Of a stretch of DNA of 64,000 nt, positions 1 through 11,100 are shown one piece after another; position 1 is the stretch's first letter; the number at the start of each line of letters is the position of its first letter. The translations under genes were made by a program, and so were the position numbers. The DNA is taken from positions 2,480,001 to 2,544,000 of the forward strand of contig NC_022438.1 in assembly GCF_000470775.1 (NCBI RefSeq), read 5' to 3'. Source of the stretch: Leifsonia xyli subsp. cynodontis DSM 46306. Lineage in GTDB: Bacteria; Actinomycetota; Actinomycetes; Actinomycetales; Microbacteriaceae. Under the pieces are notes generated by a model. It saw only the letters and a list, made by a program, of their open reading frames with translations. It was not told the origin of the DNA and did no database searches.

Positions 1-1299
<1,299 letters not shown>

Positions 1300-2141
1300 C
1301 CCCCGCAGCGGGAAGCGTCGTCCAGCGCTCGCCCGCCACCAGGATGTGCCCGAGGAACCGCAATCCGATGGTGGCGGCCGCCTGATCGAGACGGCGGGTG
1401 AGCATCGTGTCGGCGACAGAGGCGTCCAGGACCCCCGAGGGGTGGTTGTGCGCGACGGCGAACGAACGCCCACCGCGGGTGAGCACGGCTTGAAGGATGT
1501 CGGCGGGCTGGATGCTGGTCTCGTCCACTCCCCCGTCGCGCAGCAGCACGAGTTCGATCGGACGGGCGGCGCGATCGGCGATGACCACGACGAACCGCTC
1601 GCTGTCGCAGTGAAGGAGCTCTGGCCGCACGATGTCGGCGATGGCTCCGGCATCGACGAGGCGCGTCCAGGCCGACGGAGCGCCCGCCCGGCGCCAGATC
1701 TCGATGATGGCCACGAGCCGGCCCGCGGTGGCGGGGCCGACGCCGGGGAGCGTCTCGAGCCGGGCGAAGTCCATCGTCGCGAGCCCGGGGAAACCGCCTG
1801 TGCGGCGGAGGATGGATCGTGCGAAGGCGAGGACGCTGCGACCGCTCTGCCCGGAACCGAGGACGAGTGCGAGGACTTCGTCGTCGGTGAGCGAGCCGAT
1901 GCCGAGACGGCGCATCCTCTCGCGCGGGCGATCATGGTTCGGGATGTTCGCAAGCGGCACCTCCTCTTCTTCCTGCTGGGACATGACCCTCAAGCTACGG
2001 ACGCTCCTCCTCAGTCATCGGCCCATCCGGCGATCTGTGGAGAAGTCCCGGCCCGGCGCGGCCTGTGGAAAGTAAAAGGCTGTCTCGAAACAAGACCCAC
2101 CCCGAAGCTCCGGAACCACGCCGACGCTGGCACCGCCCTAG

Positions 2142-3249
2142 GTGTGCTGCTCAGGGACGTTGGTTGAGGTGTGACGCGATAGATGGGTGAGGACCTCCCG
2201 GTCGAGAGTGGGGCTGTCTAGTTTCCCTGCACTCGATGACTTAGGAGGTCCTCGTGACCCACGCTAATGCTGCTTTGACTCCTCGCGAATGCCTCCGCCT
2301 GGCCCGCCAAGTCGTCGACGACGGCTGGTCCGTTGCTGCGGCGGCGACCTACTTCCGAGTGTCCTGACGCACCGCGGACCGATGGGCTCGTCGTTACGTG
2401 GAGATGGGCGAGGCGGGAATGCTGGACCGTTCGTCACGGCCGCATCACAGCCCGAACAAGACCCCGCGAAGACTGGTCCGCAAGGTCGTGCATCTGCGGT
2501 GGAAGAAGCGGCTGGGACCAGTCGGTATCGGCGCCCAGCTCGGCATGCCCGCCTCGACCGTTCACACGGTCCTCTCCCGGTGCCGGATCAATCGGCCCAG
2601 CCACGTCGACGTCCGCACCGGCGAACCCGCCCGCCGCTACGAGCACGAGCATCCCGGATCGATGATCCACGTCGACATCAAGAAACTCGGCAACATCCCC
2701 GACGGTGGCGGCTGGCGCTACGTCGGACGTCTCCAGGGAGAGCGGAACAAGGCCATCACCGCGAAGCGGACCGGGAAACACGGGATCACCGGCGACATGA
2801 TCACCGGCACAGCGTTCGTTCATACCGTCATCGACGATCACTCCCGTGTCGCTTACGCCGAGATCCACGACGACGAAACCGCCGCCACTGCAATCGCTGT
2901 TCTGCGTCGAGCGGTCGGCTGGTTCGCCAGCCGTGGCGTCACCGTCGAACAGGTGCTCTCCGACAACGGCTCCGCATACCGCTCATACGCCTGGCGCGAC
3001 GCTTGCGCCGAGCTCAGCATCCAACCGAAACGCACCCGGCCCTACCATCCGCAGACGAACGGCAAGATCGAACGCTTCCACCGCACCCTCGCCGACGGCT
3101 GGGCATACGCCCGGCACTACAACTCCGAATCAGCCCGCCGCAACGCACTCCCGGCCTGGCTGCACTCCTACAATCACCACAGGCCCCACACCGCCATCGG
3201 CAGCCAGCCACCCATCAGCAGAATTGACCACCGTCCCTGAGAAACACAC
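2142..3249 (+). mobile_element. IS481-family insertion sequence, copy 1
   Basis: A 1108-bp element. Its termini are imperfect inverted repeats: GTGTGCTGCTCAGGGACGTT on the left and, read inward, GTGTGTTTCTCAGGGACGTT on the right. It is flanked on both sides by CTAG (2138-2141 and 3250-3253), read here as a 4-bp target duplication. It encodes one DDE transposase. A second copy lies at 62551-63657 on the other strand. The two transposase reading frames translate identically over 270 or so residues, so spread was recent. The right-hand CTAG contains the stop codon of clpB, so the insertion left clpB intact. Confidence 0.93.
2254..3240 (+). pseudogene. IS481 transposase with an internal TGA and shifted 3' end
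   Basis: The natural start is GTG 2254, preceded at six bases by AGGAGG (2243-2248). The frame VTHANAALTPRECLRLARQ runs through a helix-turn-helix until TGA at 2365-2367, where the family usually has Trp (FRVS-W-RTADRW). It then reopens in the same frame. The catalytic DDE residues are visible as IHVDIKK, LSDNGSAY and GKIERFHRTL. A protein restarting at GTG 2398 or ATG 2404 would lack the first helix-turn-helix. Near the 3' end this copy has one extra A at about 3222 compared with copy 2, which changes the tail from ISRLTNVPEKHT to ISRIDHRP and a stop. The TGA is shared by both copies; the extra A is not. Confidence 0.85.
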
Positions 3250-5403
3250 CTAGTCCCGCGCCGGGATGACCGTGAGGTGGTCGCCACCCGGCTCAAGGTC
3301 CACCCGGACCATGTCTCCGTCGCGCACCTCCCCGGCCAGCAAAGCGGTCGCGAGCCGGTCGTCGATCTCCCGCTGCATCAGCCGGCGCAGCGGACGAGCC
3401 CCGTAGATCGGGTCATAGCCACGCTCGGCGAGCCAGCGGCGCGCGTCCGGCGTGACCGCCAGCTCTAGCCGCCGCTCAGCCAGCCGGGCGACGAGCCGGT
3501 CGATGCCGAGCTCCACGATCTCGCCGAGATCCTCCTGCGTGAGGGTGGAGAACACGACGATGTCGTCGAGACGGTTCACGAACTCCGGCTTGAACGCCTG
3601 CCGGACGGCCTGCAACACCGCTTCCTCGCGCTCGGTCGCGTTCAGGACCGGGTCGACCAGGAACGGACTGCCCAGGTTCGAGGTCAGGATCAGGATGGTG
3701 TTGCGGAAGTCCACCGTGCGCCCCTGCCCGTCGGTGAGGCGGCCGTCGTCCAGCACTTGCAGGAGGACGTCGAACACCTCCGGGTGCGCCTTCTCCACCT
3801 CGTCCAGGAGGATCACCGAGTACGGGCGCCGCCGCACAGCCTCGGTCAGCTGGCCGCCCTGCTCGTAGCCGACGTATCCGGGAGGGGCGCCGACCAGCCG
3901 CGAGACCGAGAACTTCTCCCCATACTCGCTCATGTCGATACGGATCATCGCCTTCTCGTCGTCGAACAGGAAGGCGGCGAGCGCTTTGGCCAGCTCCGTC
4001 TTGCCGACGCCCGTCGGGCCGAGGAAGAGGAACGACCCCGTGGGCCGGTCCGGGTCCGAGATGCCGGCGCGGGTTCGGCGCACAGCGTCGGCCACCGCCT
4101 GCACCGCCGGTCGCTGTCCGACGATCCTCCGGCCGAGCTCGCTCTCCAGGTGCAGCAGCCTCTCGGTCTCGCCCTGCGTCAGCCGGGAGACGGGGATGCC
4201 GGTCCAGGCCGCCACCACGGCCGCGATGTCCTCGGCCGCGACCTGCTCGTTGACCATCCGCGGGTGGCTGTGCTCGGCCCGCTCGGCCTCCGCCAGCTCC
4301 CGCTCGATGTTCGGGATGGTCTCGTACTCGATGCGGGACGCCTCCTGGTAGCGGCCGTCGCGCAGCGCGAGGTCGCGGGCCGTCTTGGCCTCGTCCAGCT
4401 GGCTGCGCAGCTCGCCGACGCGGGTGAGCGCCGCCTTCTCGGACCGCCAGCGCTCCTGAAGCTCCGTCAGCTCGCGCTCCTGCTCGCCCAGCCGCTGCCG
4501 CAGCTGGTCGAGGCGTTCCTTGCTGGCGGCGTCCTTCTCCTTCTTGAGCGCGAACTCCTCCAGCTTCATCCGCTCGACCTGCCGCTGAAGCGTGTCGATC
4601 TCGACCGGCGCAGAGTCGATCTCCATCTTCAGCCGGCTGGCGGCCTCGTCGATCAGGTCGATCGCCTTGTCCGGCAGCTGGCGAGCGGTGATGTAGCGAT
4701 TGGAGAGGGAGGCCGCGGCCACCAGCGCCGAGTCCTCGATGGTCACGCCGTGGTGGGCTTCGTAGCGCCCCTTGAGCCCGCGCAGGATGGCGACCGTGTC
4801 CTCCACGCTCGGCTCACCCACGTACACCTGCTGGAAGCGGCGCTCGAGGGCGGCGTCCTTCTCGATGAACTCGCGGTACTCGTCCAGCGTCGTCGCCCCG
4901 ATGAGCCGCAGCTCGCCGCGCGCCAGCATCGGCTTCAGCATGTTCGACGCCGCGACGGACCCCTCACCGCCGCCCGCGCCCATGAGGATGTGCAGTTCGT
5001 CCACGAAGGTGATGATCCGGCCCTCGGCGTCGTCGACCTCCTTGAGCACGGCCTTCAGCCGCTCCTCGAACTGACCGCGGTACATGGCCCCGGCCACCAG
5101 CGCCGAGAGGTCGAGCGAGACCAGTTGTTTGTCTTTCAGCGAGTCGGCGACATCCCCCGCGACGATGCGCTGGGCCAGGCCTTCCACCACGGCGGTCTTG
5201 CCGACGCCGGGCTCGCCGATGAGCACCGGGTTGTTCTTGGTGCGTCGCGTGAGCACCTGGCTCACACGACGGATCTCGGCGTCTCGTCCGATCACCGGGT
5301 CGAGTTTGCCGCTCTTGGCGATCTCGGTGAGGTTCACGCCGTACTGTTCAAGAGCGCTTGTGGCCTCCTCCTGGGTGGAAGGGGCGCCCTGCAGGTTCGC
5401 CAT
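3250..5403 (-). CDS. clpB: ClpB disaggregase, short form lacking the N-domain
   Basis: AAA+ disaggregase that works with DnaK to dissolve protein aggregates in the cytoplasm. Two ATPase modules are clear: Walker A GEPGVGKT with Walker [10 protein letters not shown], and Walker [15 protein letters not shown] with [14 protein letters not shown]. Between them is the coiled-coil middle domain typical of ClpB (about residues 260-380). The ATG at 5403 has a GAGGAG site just upstream and gives 717 residues, so the usual N-terminal substrate domain of about 145 residues is absent; translation starts close to the first AAA module. The stop TAG lies within the CTAG duplicated by IS481 copy 1. A HAIR operator lies about 30 bases upstream of the start, so HspR control is expected. 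Confidence 0.93.
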   Translation of the reverse strand: MANLQGAPSTQEEATSALEQYGVNLTEIAKSGKLDPVIGRDAEIRRVSQVLTRRTKNNPVLIGEPGVGKTAVVEGLAQRIVAGDVADSLKDKQLVSLDLSALVAGAMYRGQFEERLKAVLKEVDDAEGRIITFVDELHILMGAGGGEGSVAASNMLKPMLARGELRLIGATTLDEYREFIEKDAALERRFQQVYVGEPSVEDTVAILRGLKGRYEAHHGVTIEDSALVAAASLSNRYITARQLPDKAIDLIDEAASRLKMEIDSAPVEIDTLQRQVERMKLEEFALKKEKDAASKERLDQLRQRLGEQERELTELQERWRSEKAALTRVGELRSQLDEAKTARDLALRDGRYQEASRIEYETIPNIERELAEAERAEHSHPRMVNEQVAAEDIAAVVAAWTGIPVSRLTQGETERLLHLESELGRRIVGQRPAVQAVADAVRRTRAGISDPDRPTGSFLFLGPTGVGKTELAKALAAFLFDDEKAMIRIDMSEYGEKFSVSRLVGAPPGYVGYEQGGQLTEAVRRRPYSVILLDEVEKAHPEVFDVLLQVLDDGRLTDGQGRTVDFRNTILILTSNLGSPFLVDPVLNATEREEAVLQAVRQAFKPEFVNRLDDIVVFSTLTQEDLGEIVELGIDRLVARLAERRLELAVTPDARRWLAERGYDPIYGARPLRRLMQREIDDRLATALLAGEVRDGDMVRVDLEPGGDHLTVIPARD

Positions 5404-5430
5404 ACTCCTCGATCCTTTCCGCCTGACGAC

Positions 5431-5457
5431 AAAGTTGAGTCTATTATGCTCAACTTT
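5431..5457 (-). promoter_or_regulatory. HAIR operator (HspR site) upstream of clpB
   Basis: The sequence AAAGTTGAG-N9-CTCAACTTT has perfect 9-bp arms and contains the HspR inverted-repeat core (TTGAGT-N7-GCTCAA; consensus CTTGAGT-N7-ACTCAAG). It lies 28 bp upstream of the clpB ATG and overlaps the last codons of the membrane-protein gene 5450-5911. hspR itself is at 19032-19445. Confidence 0.85.
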
Positions 5458-5911
5458 GGATCGGGGAGGGGCTTTCCGGGGTTGTGACCGATTTCTCGCG
5501 CAGCGCCAGACGAGCCGCGAGCCACGCAAGGGGCGCGGCCACCAGGACGGCGAACAGGACTAAGAACACGGCGGCGGCGCTCTCGCCCAGCATCATGACC
5601 ACGCTCACAACGATCGCAATCGCGATCGCGCTGCCTCCCGCCGCCGCGGCCGGGGGCTGCGTGGCCGTTCTCCGGGTCAGGATCACGGCGGCGACAGCGC
5701 CCACCGCCGCGACAGCCGCCACCGCCCCGCCGATGAAAGCGCACGGAACGAGGAAGCCCACGATCGTGAGCGGCGTCTGCCGGGCCTGCCACTCCGACCG
5801 GGTCATTAAGAGGAGCACGGCGCCGACCAGGGCGCCCATTCCAGCCCCCGCGGGCACGGCGAGGCCGGCCGCCACCCAAAGCCGCCGCAGCCGCAGTCCA
5901 AAATCGCCCAC
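5450..5911 (-). CDS. Small membrane protein, unknown function
   Basis: A 153-residue protein with four hydrophobic segments ([25 protein letters not shown]; a second around [22 protein letters not shown]; then [15 protein letters not shown] and [22 protein letters not shown]), so very likely an integral membrane protein. No family was recognised. The start is GTG 5911, preceded at eight bases by a TACGGT box, so the transcript may be almost leaderless. It is divergent from the gene at 5937 and upstream of clpB on the same strand; its last bases overlap the clpB HAIR operator. Possible functions cannot be narrowed from sequence. Confidence 0.68.
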   Translation of the reverse strand: MGDFGLRLRRLWVAAGLAVPAGAGMGALVGAVLLLMTRSEWQARQTPLTIVGFLVPCAFIGGAVAAVAAVGAVAAVILTRRTATQPPAAAAGGSAIAIAIVVSVVMMLGESAAAVFLVLFAVLVAAPLAWLAARLALREKSVTTPESPSPIQS

Positions 5912-5936
5912 GGTCTCTCACCGTACTCTGGCAGCG

Positions 5937-6281
5937 GTGCGCATCGTCCTCCTGGACAGCGCGACGGCCGCCGCGCTGTCTCAGATCCTCCCGCTGCTCC
6001 TGCTCACCCTGATGGTCGAGTTCCGGCGCGTAGAGCTGCACAAACGCGGGAGGAGCGTGCGCACGACGAGGACCTTGCTCGGCGTTTTCTTCCTCGTGTT
6101 CGGTACCTTCGAGACGGCGTTCGTCCTGTCGATCGACGGCGAACTCATCCCGTTCGCGTGGAGCGACCTGCTCGCCGCGCTCACGATCTTCGGACTGATC
6201 GCCGTGCTGTTCGCGCTCTCACTGCTCGAGCCGCCCGGCGCGAAGCAGCGAGACCGCGAGAAGGACGACGGCCTCCTCTGA
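5937..6281 (+). CDS. Small membrane protein, unknown function
   Basis: A 114-residue protein. Three hydrophobic stretches are seen (AAALSQILPLLLLTLMV, LLGVFFLVFGTFETAFVLSI, LLAALTIFGLIAVLFALSLL), followed by a charged tail (KQRDREKDDG). The family was not recognised. GTG 5937 is preferred because a -10-like TACTCT box (5924-5929) ends seven bases before it, which fits a leaderless transcript. The gene is divergent from the membrane protein at 5911, and the two -10 boxes nearly overlap in ACCGTACTCT. Confidence 0.6.
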   Translation: MRIVLLDSATAAALSQILPLLLLTLMVEFRRVELHKRGRSVRTTRTLLGVFFLVFGTFETAFVLSIDGELIPFAWSDLLAALTIFGLIAVLFALSLLEPPGAKQRDREKDDGLL

Positions 6282-6369
6282 CCGCCCGCTACCGGCGCAC
6301 CACGCGGATCGGCCCGGTCTCATCCACGAGGTCCGCGGGGAGGCGGCCCGGTCCGCGGACACACAGCTG

Positions 6370-7794
6370 TTAGGCGGCGAGGAGCAGCGCGATCCACACG
6401 ACTCCGACGACGAGCGCGATGCGGGTGTCCTCGAACCAGCCGAGGACGCCGATCACGAAGACGAGGAAGGCGAGGGTCGCGATGCTCGCTGCGGGCCAGA
6501 GCGGGACGGGGAACTCCGAGGGCAGCATCCCCTCACGCCGGATGCGTTGCTTCATGCGCAGGTGGGCGAGCAGGATCATCAGCCACACCCACACCGTCGC
6601 GAAGGTCGCCACGGAAGCGATCACGAGGAAGACGCTCTCGGGGATCACCGCGTTCAGCACCACGCCCAGGAGCAGCGCGCAGGCCATCACCGCGACCGTC
6701 AGCCACGGGACGCCGTTGCGGGTGACACGACCGAACGCGCGCGGGGCGTGGCCCTGCGCGGCGAGGCCGAACATCATCCGGCCCGCGCCGAAGATGTCCG
6801 AGTTGATCGCCGAGAGCGCCGCGGTGATGACGACGGCGTTCAGGATGGACGGGGCCGCCGGGATGCCGAGCCCCTCGAAGATCATCACGAACGGGCTCTG
6901 CGCCCCGTCGATCGTGTTCCAGGGAACCAGCATCATGATCACCGCGAGGGTCAGCACGTAAAAAAGCAGGATGCGGACGGGGACCGAGTTGATCGCGCGC
7001 GGCAGCACCTTCTTGGGCTCCGCCGCCTCGCCCGCGGTGATGCCGATCACCTCGATGCCGCCGAAGGCGAACATCACCACGGCGAACGAGGCGATCACAC
7101 CGCCGATCCTGTTCGGCGCAAAGCCGCCGGTCGCCGGGTCGGCCAGATTGCCCGGCCCCGCGTCGTTCGCACCGGCGAAGCCGAACACGATGATCACGAC
7201 GCCGACGACGATCATCGCCACGATCGCGCTCACTTTGATGACCGAGAACCAGAACTCCAGCTCCCCGAACACCTTCACGCTCAGCAGGTTGAGCGCACCG
7301 ATGAAGAAGACGATCGCCAGCACCCAGATCCACCGCGGGACGTCCGGGAACCAGAACGACATGTAGATCCCGAAGGCCGTGACGTCGGCCAGTGCGACCA
7401 CGATCATCTCGAACGCATACGTCCACCCGGTGACGAACCCCGCCCGGGGACCGAGATACTTCGACGCGTACTGACCGAACGAACCGGAGACGGGGTGCCG
7501 CACCGCCCTCTCTCCGAGCGCTCGCATCACCATGAAGACGGCCGCACCGCCCACGATGTAGGCGATGAGCACGGCGGGACCCGCCTTCTGGATCGCCGAG
7601 GACGATCCGTAGAAGAGCCCGGTGCCGATGGCGGAGCCGAGCGCCATGAAGCGGATGTGGCGGGCGCTGAGGCCGCGGGAGAGGGCGGATGCGGCGGCCG
7701 CGGGCAGCGCCCTCCCCGCCGCGCCTGCGCCGGTTGCGGCGTCAGGCGCCGGCCTCTCCGTCTCGTTCCCGGTCGCGGGGGTGTGCTGCTCCAT
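6370..7794 (-). CDS. Amino-acid permease, APC superfamily
   Basis: Secondary transporter for an amino acid (or GABA/proline-type substrate) in the cytoplasmic membrane. The protein has about 12 transmembrane segments. The APC signature near the N-terminus is clear ([20 protein letters not shown]), as is the conserved [16 protein letters not shown] segment. The ATG at 7794 is chosen because an AGGAG lies about ten bases upstream and a long low-complexity N-terminal tail follows; an upstream ATG at 7836 would add 14 residues. The substrate cannot be assigned. It stands alone with a gene-poor region upstream. Length (474 residues) is normal and no damage is visible. Confidence 0.88.
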   Translation of the reverse strand: MEQHTPATGNETERPAPDAATGAGAAGRALPAAAASALSRGLSARHIRFMALGSAIGTGLFYGSSSAIQKAGPAVLIAYIVGGAAVFMVMRALGERAVRHPVSGSFGQYASKYLGPRAGFVTGWTYAFEMIVVALADVTAFGIYMSFWFPDVPRWIWVLAIVFFIGALNLLSVKVFGELEFWFSVIKVSAIVAMIVVGVVIIVFGFAGANDAGPGNLADPATGGFAPNRIGGVIASFAVVMFAFGGIEVIGITAGEAAEPKKVLPRAINSVPVRILLFYVLTLAVIMMLVPWNTIDGAQSPFVMIFEGLGIPAAPSILNAVVITAALSAINSDIFGAGRMMFGLAAQGHAPRAFGRVTRNGVPWLTVAVMACALLLGVVLNAVIPESVFLVIASVATFATVWVWLMILLAHLRMKQRIRREGMLPSEFPVPLWPAASIATLAFLVFVIGVLGWFEDTRIALVVGVVWIALLLAA

Positions 7795-7845
7795 CGCTGC
7801 TCCATCTCCTGCGGACACCTCGCCGCATCCCGCCACTCAACCGGC

Positions 7846-8150
7846 TCGCCGCGAACATATCTACCGGTATGCATTTTTGCCCGTCTGGTATCCCAGACGC
7901 CAAGGCCGGTCGCCGAAGGACGCGCCGACTCCCGCGCGAACGTCCTCCGGGTTCCCGCGCCGAGCCGCGCGATGCGCTGTTCGAGTTCGTCGCGGACCCG
8001 AGCGGCGCCGAGACGACCAAGTCCCGCTCCGGCGGGGGTGATCGTGACATCCGCCGCCCGGGCGCCTTCGACGCTCGGGACGCGCGCGACGAAACCGCGC
8101 GACCGTCGACTCGTCGAGACCGAGCACGCCGGGACAGTCTTCCTGCCCCG
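7846..8150 (-). pseudogene. Possible degenerate MarR-like regulator remnant
   Basis: This lies in the roughly 600-bp stretch between the permease start (7794) and the ctaG stop (8396), which has no intact gene. Two reading frames together recall the wing and dimer helix of a MarR-type regulator: GLDESTVARF in one frame, then VARVPSVEGARAADVTITPA and RLGAARVRDELEQRIARL in the next. No start, no complete helix-turn-helix and no single open frame remain. The call rests only on this pattern and could be chance; the rest of the stretch holds the repeat element at 8160-8350. Confidence 0.3.
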
Positions 8151-8159
8151 CTGTCGCCC

Positions 8160-8350
8160 GCAGCGGAGGAGAGCGGAGGAGTTTCCTCCGACATCCTCCC
8201 TTTCCCGGCATCCGCCCCCATCCCATCCATCCCATCCATCCCCGTCCCGCCGGAAAAGGAGGAGATAGCAGCCAGAAAGGGGCGTCAACGCAGGAAACGG
8301 AGGAGATTCGGGAGGATGTCGGCCGAATCTCCTCCGCTTCCGGCGGGGCG
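8160..8350. repeat. Dispersed palindromic repeat, element A
   Basis: Contains a perfect 14-bp inverted repeat, CGGAGGAGATTCGG (8298-8311) and CCGAATCTCCTCCG (8323-8336), with an 11-base loop. Further GGAGGAGAT/GGAAAAGGAGGAGAT half-units lie at 8164-8280. A short tandem CATCCCATC array sits at 8218-8240. Related intergenic copies are at 25783-25895 and 37040-37170. The hairpin could act as a bidirectional terminator for ctaG, or be a REP-like element. Confidence 0.7.
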
Positions 8351-8395
8351 AGACAGGGGCGGGGCGGTCCACAACCGCCACAGGCGGCAGGGATG

Positions 8396-10432
8396 TCAGG
8401 GTCTCCGGCTCAACTGCTTCAACCGCTCGTTGTAGGCGCGGAGCTCCGCATCCCCGTCGCGCTCCGCCTGCCGATCGAGGCGGCGGGCGGTCCTTTCGTC
8501 CGAGCGCATCCACTGGACGCTGACGAGCAGGGCCACCAGCACCATCGGCAGTTCGGAGGCGCCCCAGGCGACACCGCCGCCGACGTGCTGGTCGGCGAGC
8601 AGCGCGGCCGTGCCGGTCTGCCCGAGCGCGTGCCACCAGTCGGCCGCGAGCACCGTCCGGCTCTGCATGACCGCGACCCCGAAGAACGCGTGGAAGGCCA
8701 GCGTCGCCAGCATGACGATGAACAGGATCGGATAGGCCGGCCGCGGCGGCCCGGGATCGATGCCGACGAACACCCAGAAGAACAGGTATCCGCTCAGCAG
8801 GAAGTGGACGCACATCAGCACATGCCACTCGTGGCTGAACATCGCCGATTGGAAGGCGGGGGTGAAGTAGAACACGACCAGGCTGCCGGCGAAGACCGCA
8901 CCCGCGACGGCGGGGCGGCTCAGGAAGCGCAGGTAGCCCGAGTGCGTGAAGAGCAGCAGCCACTCCCGGATGCCGCGGCTCCCGTCCTGCCGGGCGGGCA
9001 GCACGCGCAAAGCGAGCAGCACGGGTCCGCCGAGCACGAACAGTGGGGGCGCGATCATCATGAGCCCCATGTGCTGCACCATGTGGGTGCTGAAATGCAC
9101 TAGCCCGTACACCGCTGCGCCGCCGCTGGTCAGCCAGACGAGGGCAAGGCATCCCGCGAGCCAGGCGACCAGGCGGCGCACCGGCCAGCGATCGCCGCGC
9201 CGGCGCAGCCGCACGAACGCCCAAACGTACAGCCCGGCGAGGGTAGCGGCGAGTGCGAGCCAGACCCAGTCGAGGTGGAAGACGGTGAACATCCTGGCCA
9301 TGGTCACCGGGGGCGGGTAGTGGAAGCCCAGCAGTCCTTCCTGCGCCTCGGCGCCCGTCAGCGGCTGCTGGGAGACAGGCGGCGCGCTGCGCGAGAGACC
9401 GACGGAGACGCCGATCGCCACGGCCATGAACAGCACTTCGGCGGGGGCGAAGCGTACGAACGCGCGCCGATCGCCGGGGTCGCGGCGCAGCCGCGGGATG
9501 ACCCGCCTGCGCTGCGCTGCGCCCGCGCACCCGAGCAGCACCAGGATCGTCGCCTTGAGCACGATGAGGAGCCCATAGGGCTGAAGCAGATCGGCGGGCG
9601 ACCCCAGGCGCAGGGAGGCGTTCACGACACCCGAGAAGGCGACCGCGCCGAAGGCCCAGCCCGCCATCGTCGAGTAGCGGCCAACCGCTGCGGCGAAGCC
9701 TTTCTTCATGGTCGAACGCATCGCGAGCAGCGCGAACAGGCCGCCGACCCAGACCGTCACGCCGATGAGATGCACGGCCAGGCTGTTCACCGCGTTCGCG
9801 TGCTCGAACGACCCGGCCGCGTGGCCGGAGAGGGCGAGGGGCAGCAGCGCGAAGAGGGCGAAACCAGCAGCGAAACCAACCGTCGTGAGCCGCCGGGCGA
9901 GCAGAGCGAGCACCGCGGTCACGAGGACGCAGACGGCCGAGACCACGAGCGACTGCCCCAGCTCGACACCGAAGAGGAACGTTCCAAGCGTCGGCCAGAA
10001 CAGCGGGTCGCGCGGCTGAACCCCCGATACGCTCACACCGGTCAGGACCAGCACCGTCACGGCGGCGGCGAACCACACCGCGGCCGCCCATCCCGCCCAC
10101 CGTGCGGCACGCGACTGCGCCCAGCCGAGCATTCCCGGCCGTTTCAGCTGCCCGGGGGCGAAGAACGCAGCGACCACCAAGAAGCCGATCGCGACCGTCG
10201 CCGCGAGATCGTGAACCGTGCGGGCGATGGGGATGCCATAGGTGACCACATCGCCCGGGTCCTGAAGGGCGGTACCCGTGAGGAAGGCTCCCGAGAACAC
10301 CATCGCCAGCAGAGCGCCCGCCACCGCCAGAGGCACACACAGGATGAGGAGCGCAGCGATCGCGCCGCCCCCGGCCGACGGGAGCGGCGGCGAAACCGGC
10401 TCCGTCGAGGAGCCGGAGGCCGGCGAGCTCAC
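8396..10432 (-). CDS. CopD/CtaG fusion membrane protein, copper handling
   Basis: A 678-residue polytopic membrane protein joining a CopD-like copper-resistance domain (about residues 110-330; HAAGSFEHANAVNSLAVHLI) to a CtaG-type domain (about 340-620; HFSTHMVQHMGLMMIAPPLF and FHAFFGVAVM). Such fusions are common in actinobacteria and are linked to copper import or delivery to cytochrome oxidase. The start is GTG 10432, overlapping the copC stop in GTGA, which implies translational coupling. It is the last gene of the ycnI-copC-copD/ctaG operon. A longer upstream open frame is only the antisense-like extension of high-GC sequence. The gene is intact. Confidence 0.88.
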   Translation of the reverse strand: MSSPASGSSTEPVSPPLPSAGGGAIAALLILCVPLAVAGALLAMVFSGAFLTGTALQDPGDVVTYGIPIARTVHDLAATVAIGFLVVAAFFAPGQLKRPGMLGWAQSRAARWAGWAAAVWFAAAVTVLVLTGVSVSGVQPRDPLFWPTLGTFLFGVELGQSLVVSAVCVLVTAVLALLARRLTTVGFAAGFALFALLPLALSGHAAGSFEHANAVNSLAVHLIGVTVWVGGLFALLAMRSTMKKGFAAAVGRYSTMAGWAFGAVAFSGVVNASLRLGSPADLLQPYGLLIVLKATILVLLGCAGAAQRRRVIPRLRRDPGDRRAFVRFAPAEVLFMAVAIGVSVGLSRSAPPVSQQPLTGAEAQEGLLGFHYPPPVTMARMFTVFHLDWVWLALAATLAGLYVWAFVRLRRRGDRWPVRRLVAWLAGCLALVWLTSGGAAVYGLVHFSTHMVQHMGLMMIAPPLFVLGGPVLLALRVLPARQDGSRGIREWLLLFTHSGYLRFLSRPAVAGAVFAGSLVVFYFTPAFQSAMFSHEWHVLMCVHFLLSGYLFFWVFVGIDPGPPRPAYPILFIVMLATLAFHAFFGVAVMQSRTVLAADWWHALGQTGTAALLADQHVGGGVAWGASELPMVLVALLVSVQWMRSDERTARRLDRQAERDGDAELRAYNERLKQLSRRP

Positions 10433-11100
10433 GCCGAGTCCCCCGCGTCGTCGTCGGGCGCAGCCGCCGGGCGGCGGCGTGCGACGAGCAGCACGATCGC
10501 GATGCCGGCCGCGGCGAGCGCGAGTATCCCCACCGCGACGCCGACGACGATCGCGGTGGAGTCGCCCGGCGGCTCCGCCTCGGTCCGCCGTTCCGAATCC
10601 CGCCGCCCCGACCCCTGCTGTCCCGCCAGCGGGGTCGGGCTGGACGACGCGAGGATCGCGCCCACACCGCAGGCCGGCCGCTCGGCCGACCCCGCCGCCG
10701 CGGCGAAGCCGGCAGGCGCCTGGAACCGGAACTGGATGGAACTCGACACCGTGTGGCCGTCGGCCGAGACGATCTGCCACTCCACCGTGTAAGTCCCGTC
10801 GCCGCCGAGGGCGACCGGGACGGTCACGGTGCGGTCCCGGATGCTCGAGCATCCCGTCTCGAAGTGCCGCCCCGCCGCGTCGGTCACCTGGACGAGGGCA
10901 GAGGAGCCGTCCCCGGTGAGGTCCAGCACGCGGTCGTTGAACGTGAGGCTCACGTCCGGGAGAGCCTGGGCCTGAACCGATCCCGCCGCGGGAGAGCTCT
11001 CCACGAGATAATCGTGGGCGCTCGCGGTGGCAGCGGGCGCGAGCGCTATCGCCACGGCCGCCACGACGCCCGCGGCCACGCAGACCCGTCGCGCGGTCAC
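10429..11100 (-). CDS. CopC-domain copper-binding protein
   Basis: Exported CopC family protein that binds Cu(II) at the outer face of the membrane. A signal peptide (VAAVAIALAPAATASA) is followed directly by HDYLVESSPAAGS, placing a His at or next to the mature N-terminus as in CopC. The later histidine (SADGHTVSS) matches the second copper ligand region. A linker and one C-terminal transmembrane helix (VVGVAVGILALAAAGIAIVLL) anchor it. GTG 11100 overlaps the ycnI stop (GTGA), and its own stop overlaps the copD/ctaG start, so the three genes form one coupled operon. Confidence 0.87.
   Translation of the reverse strand: MTARRVCVAAGVVAAVAIALAPAATASAHDYLVESSPAAGSVQAQALPDVSLTFNDRVLDLTGDGSSALVQVTDAAGRHFETGCSSIRDRTVTVPVALGGDGTYTVEWQIVSADGHTVSSSIQFRFQAPAGFAAAAGSAERPACGVGAILASSSPTPLAGQQGSGRRDSERRTEAEPPGDSTAIVVGVAVGILALAAAGIAIVLLVARRRPAAAPDDDAGDSA

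Noticed and set aside
2365..2367. TGA as a selenocysteine codon in the IS481 transposase
   Set aside because: The family has Trp at this site, and no SECIS-like element or selenium gene is seen nearby.
3757..5487. Plus-strand open frame of 576 codons opposite clpB
   Set aside because: High-GC antisense shadow: Leu/Arg/Asp/Val-rich, no domain, and fully covered by the clear ClpB reading.
8218..8240. CATCCCATC tandem run as a CRISPR or larger satellite
   Set aside because: Only two or three short units, no spacers, and no cas gene anywhere in the window.
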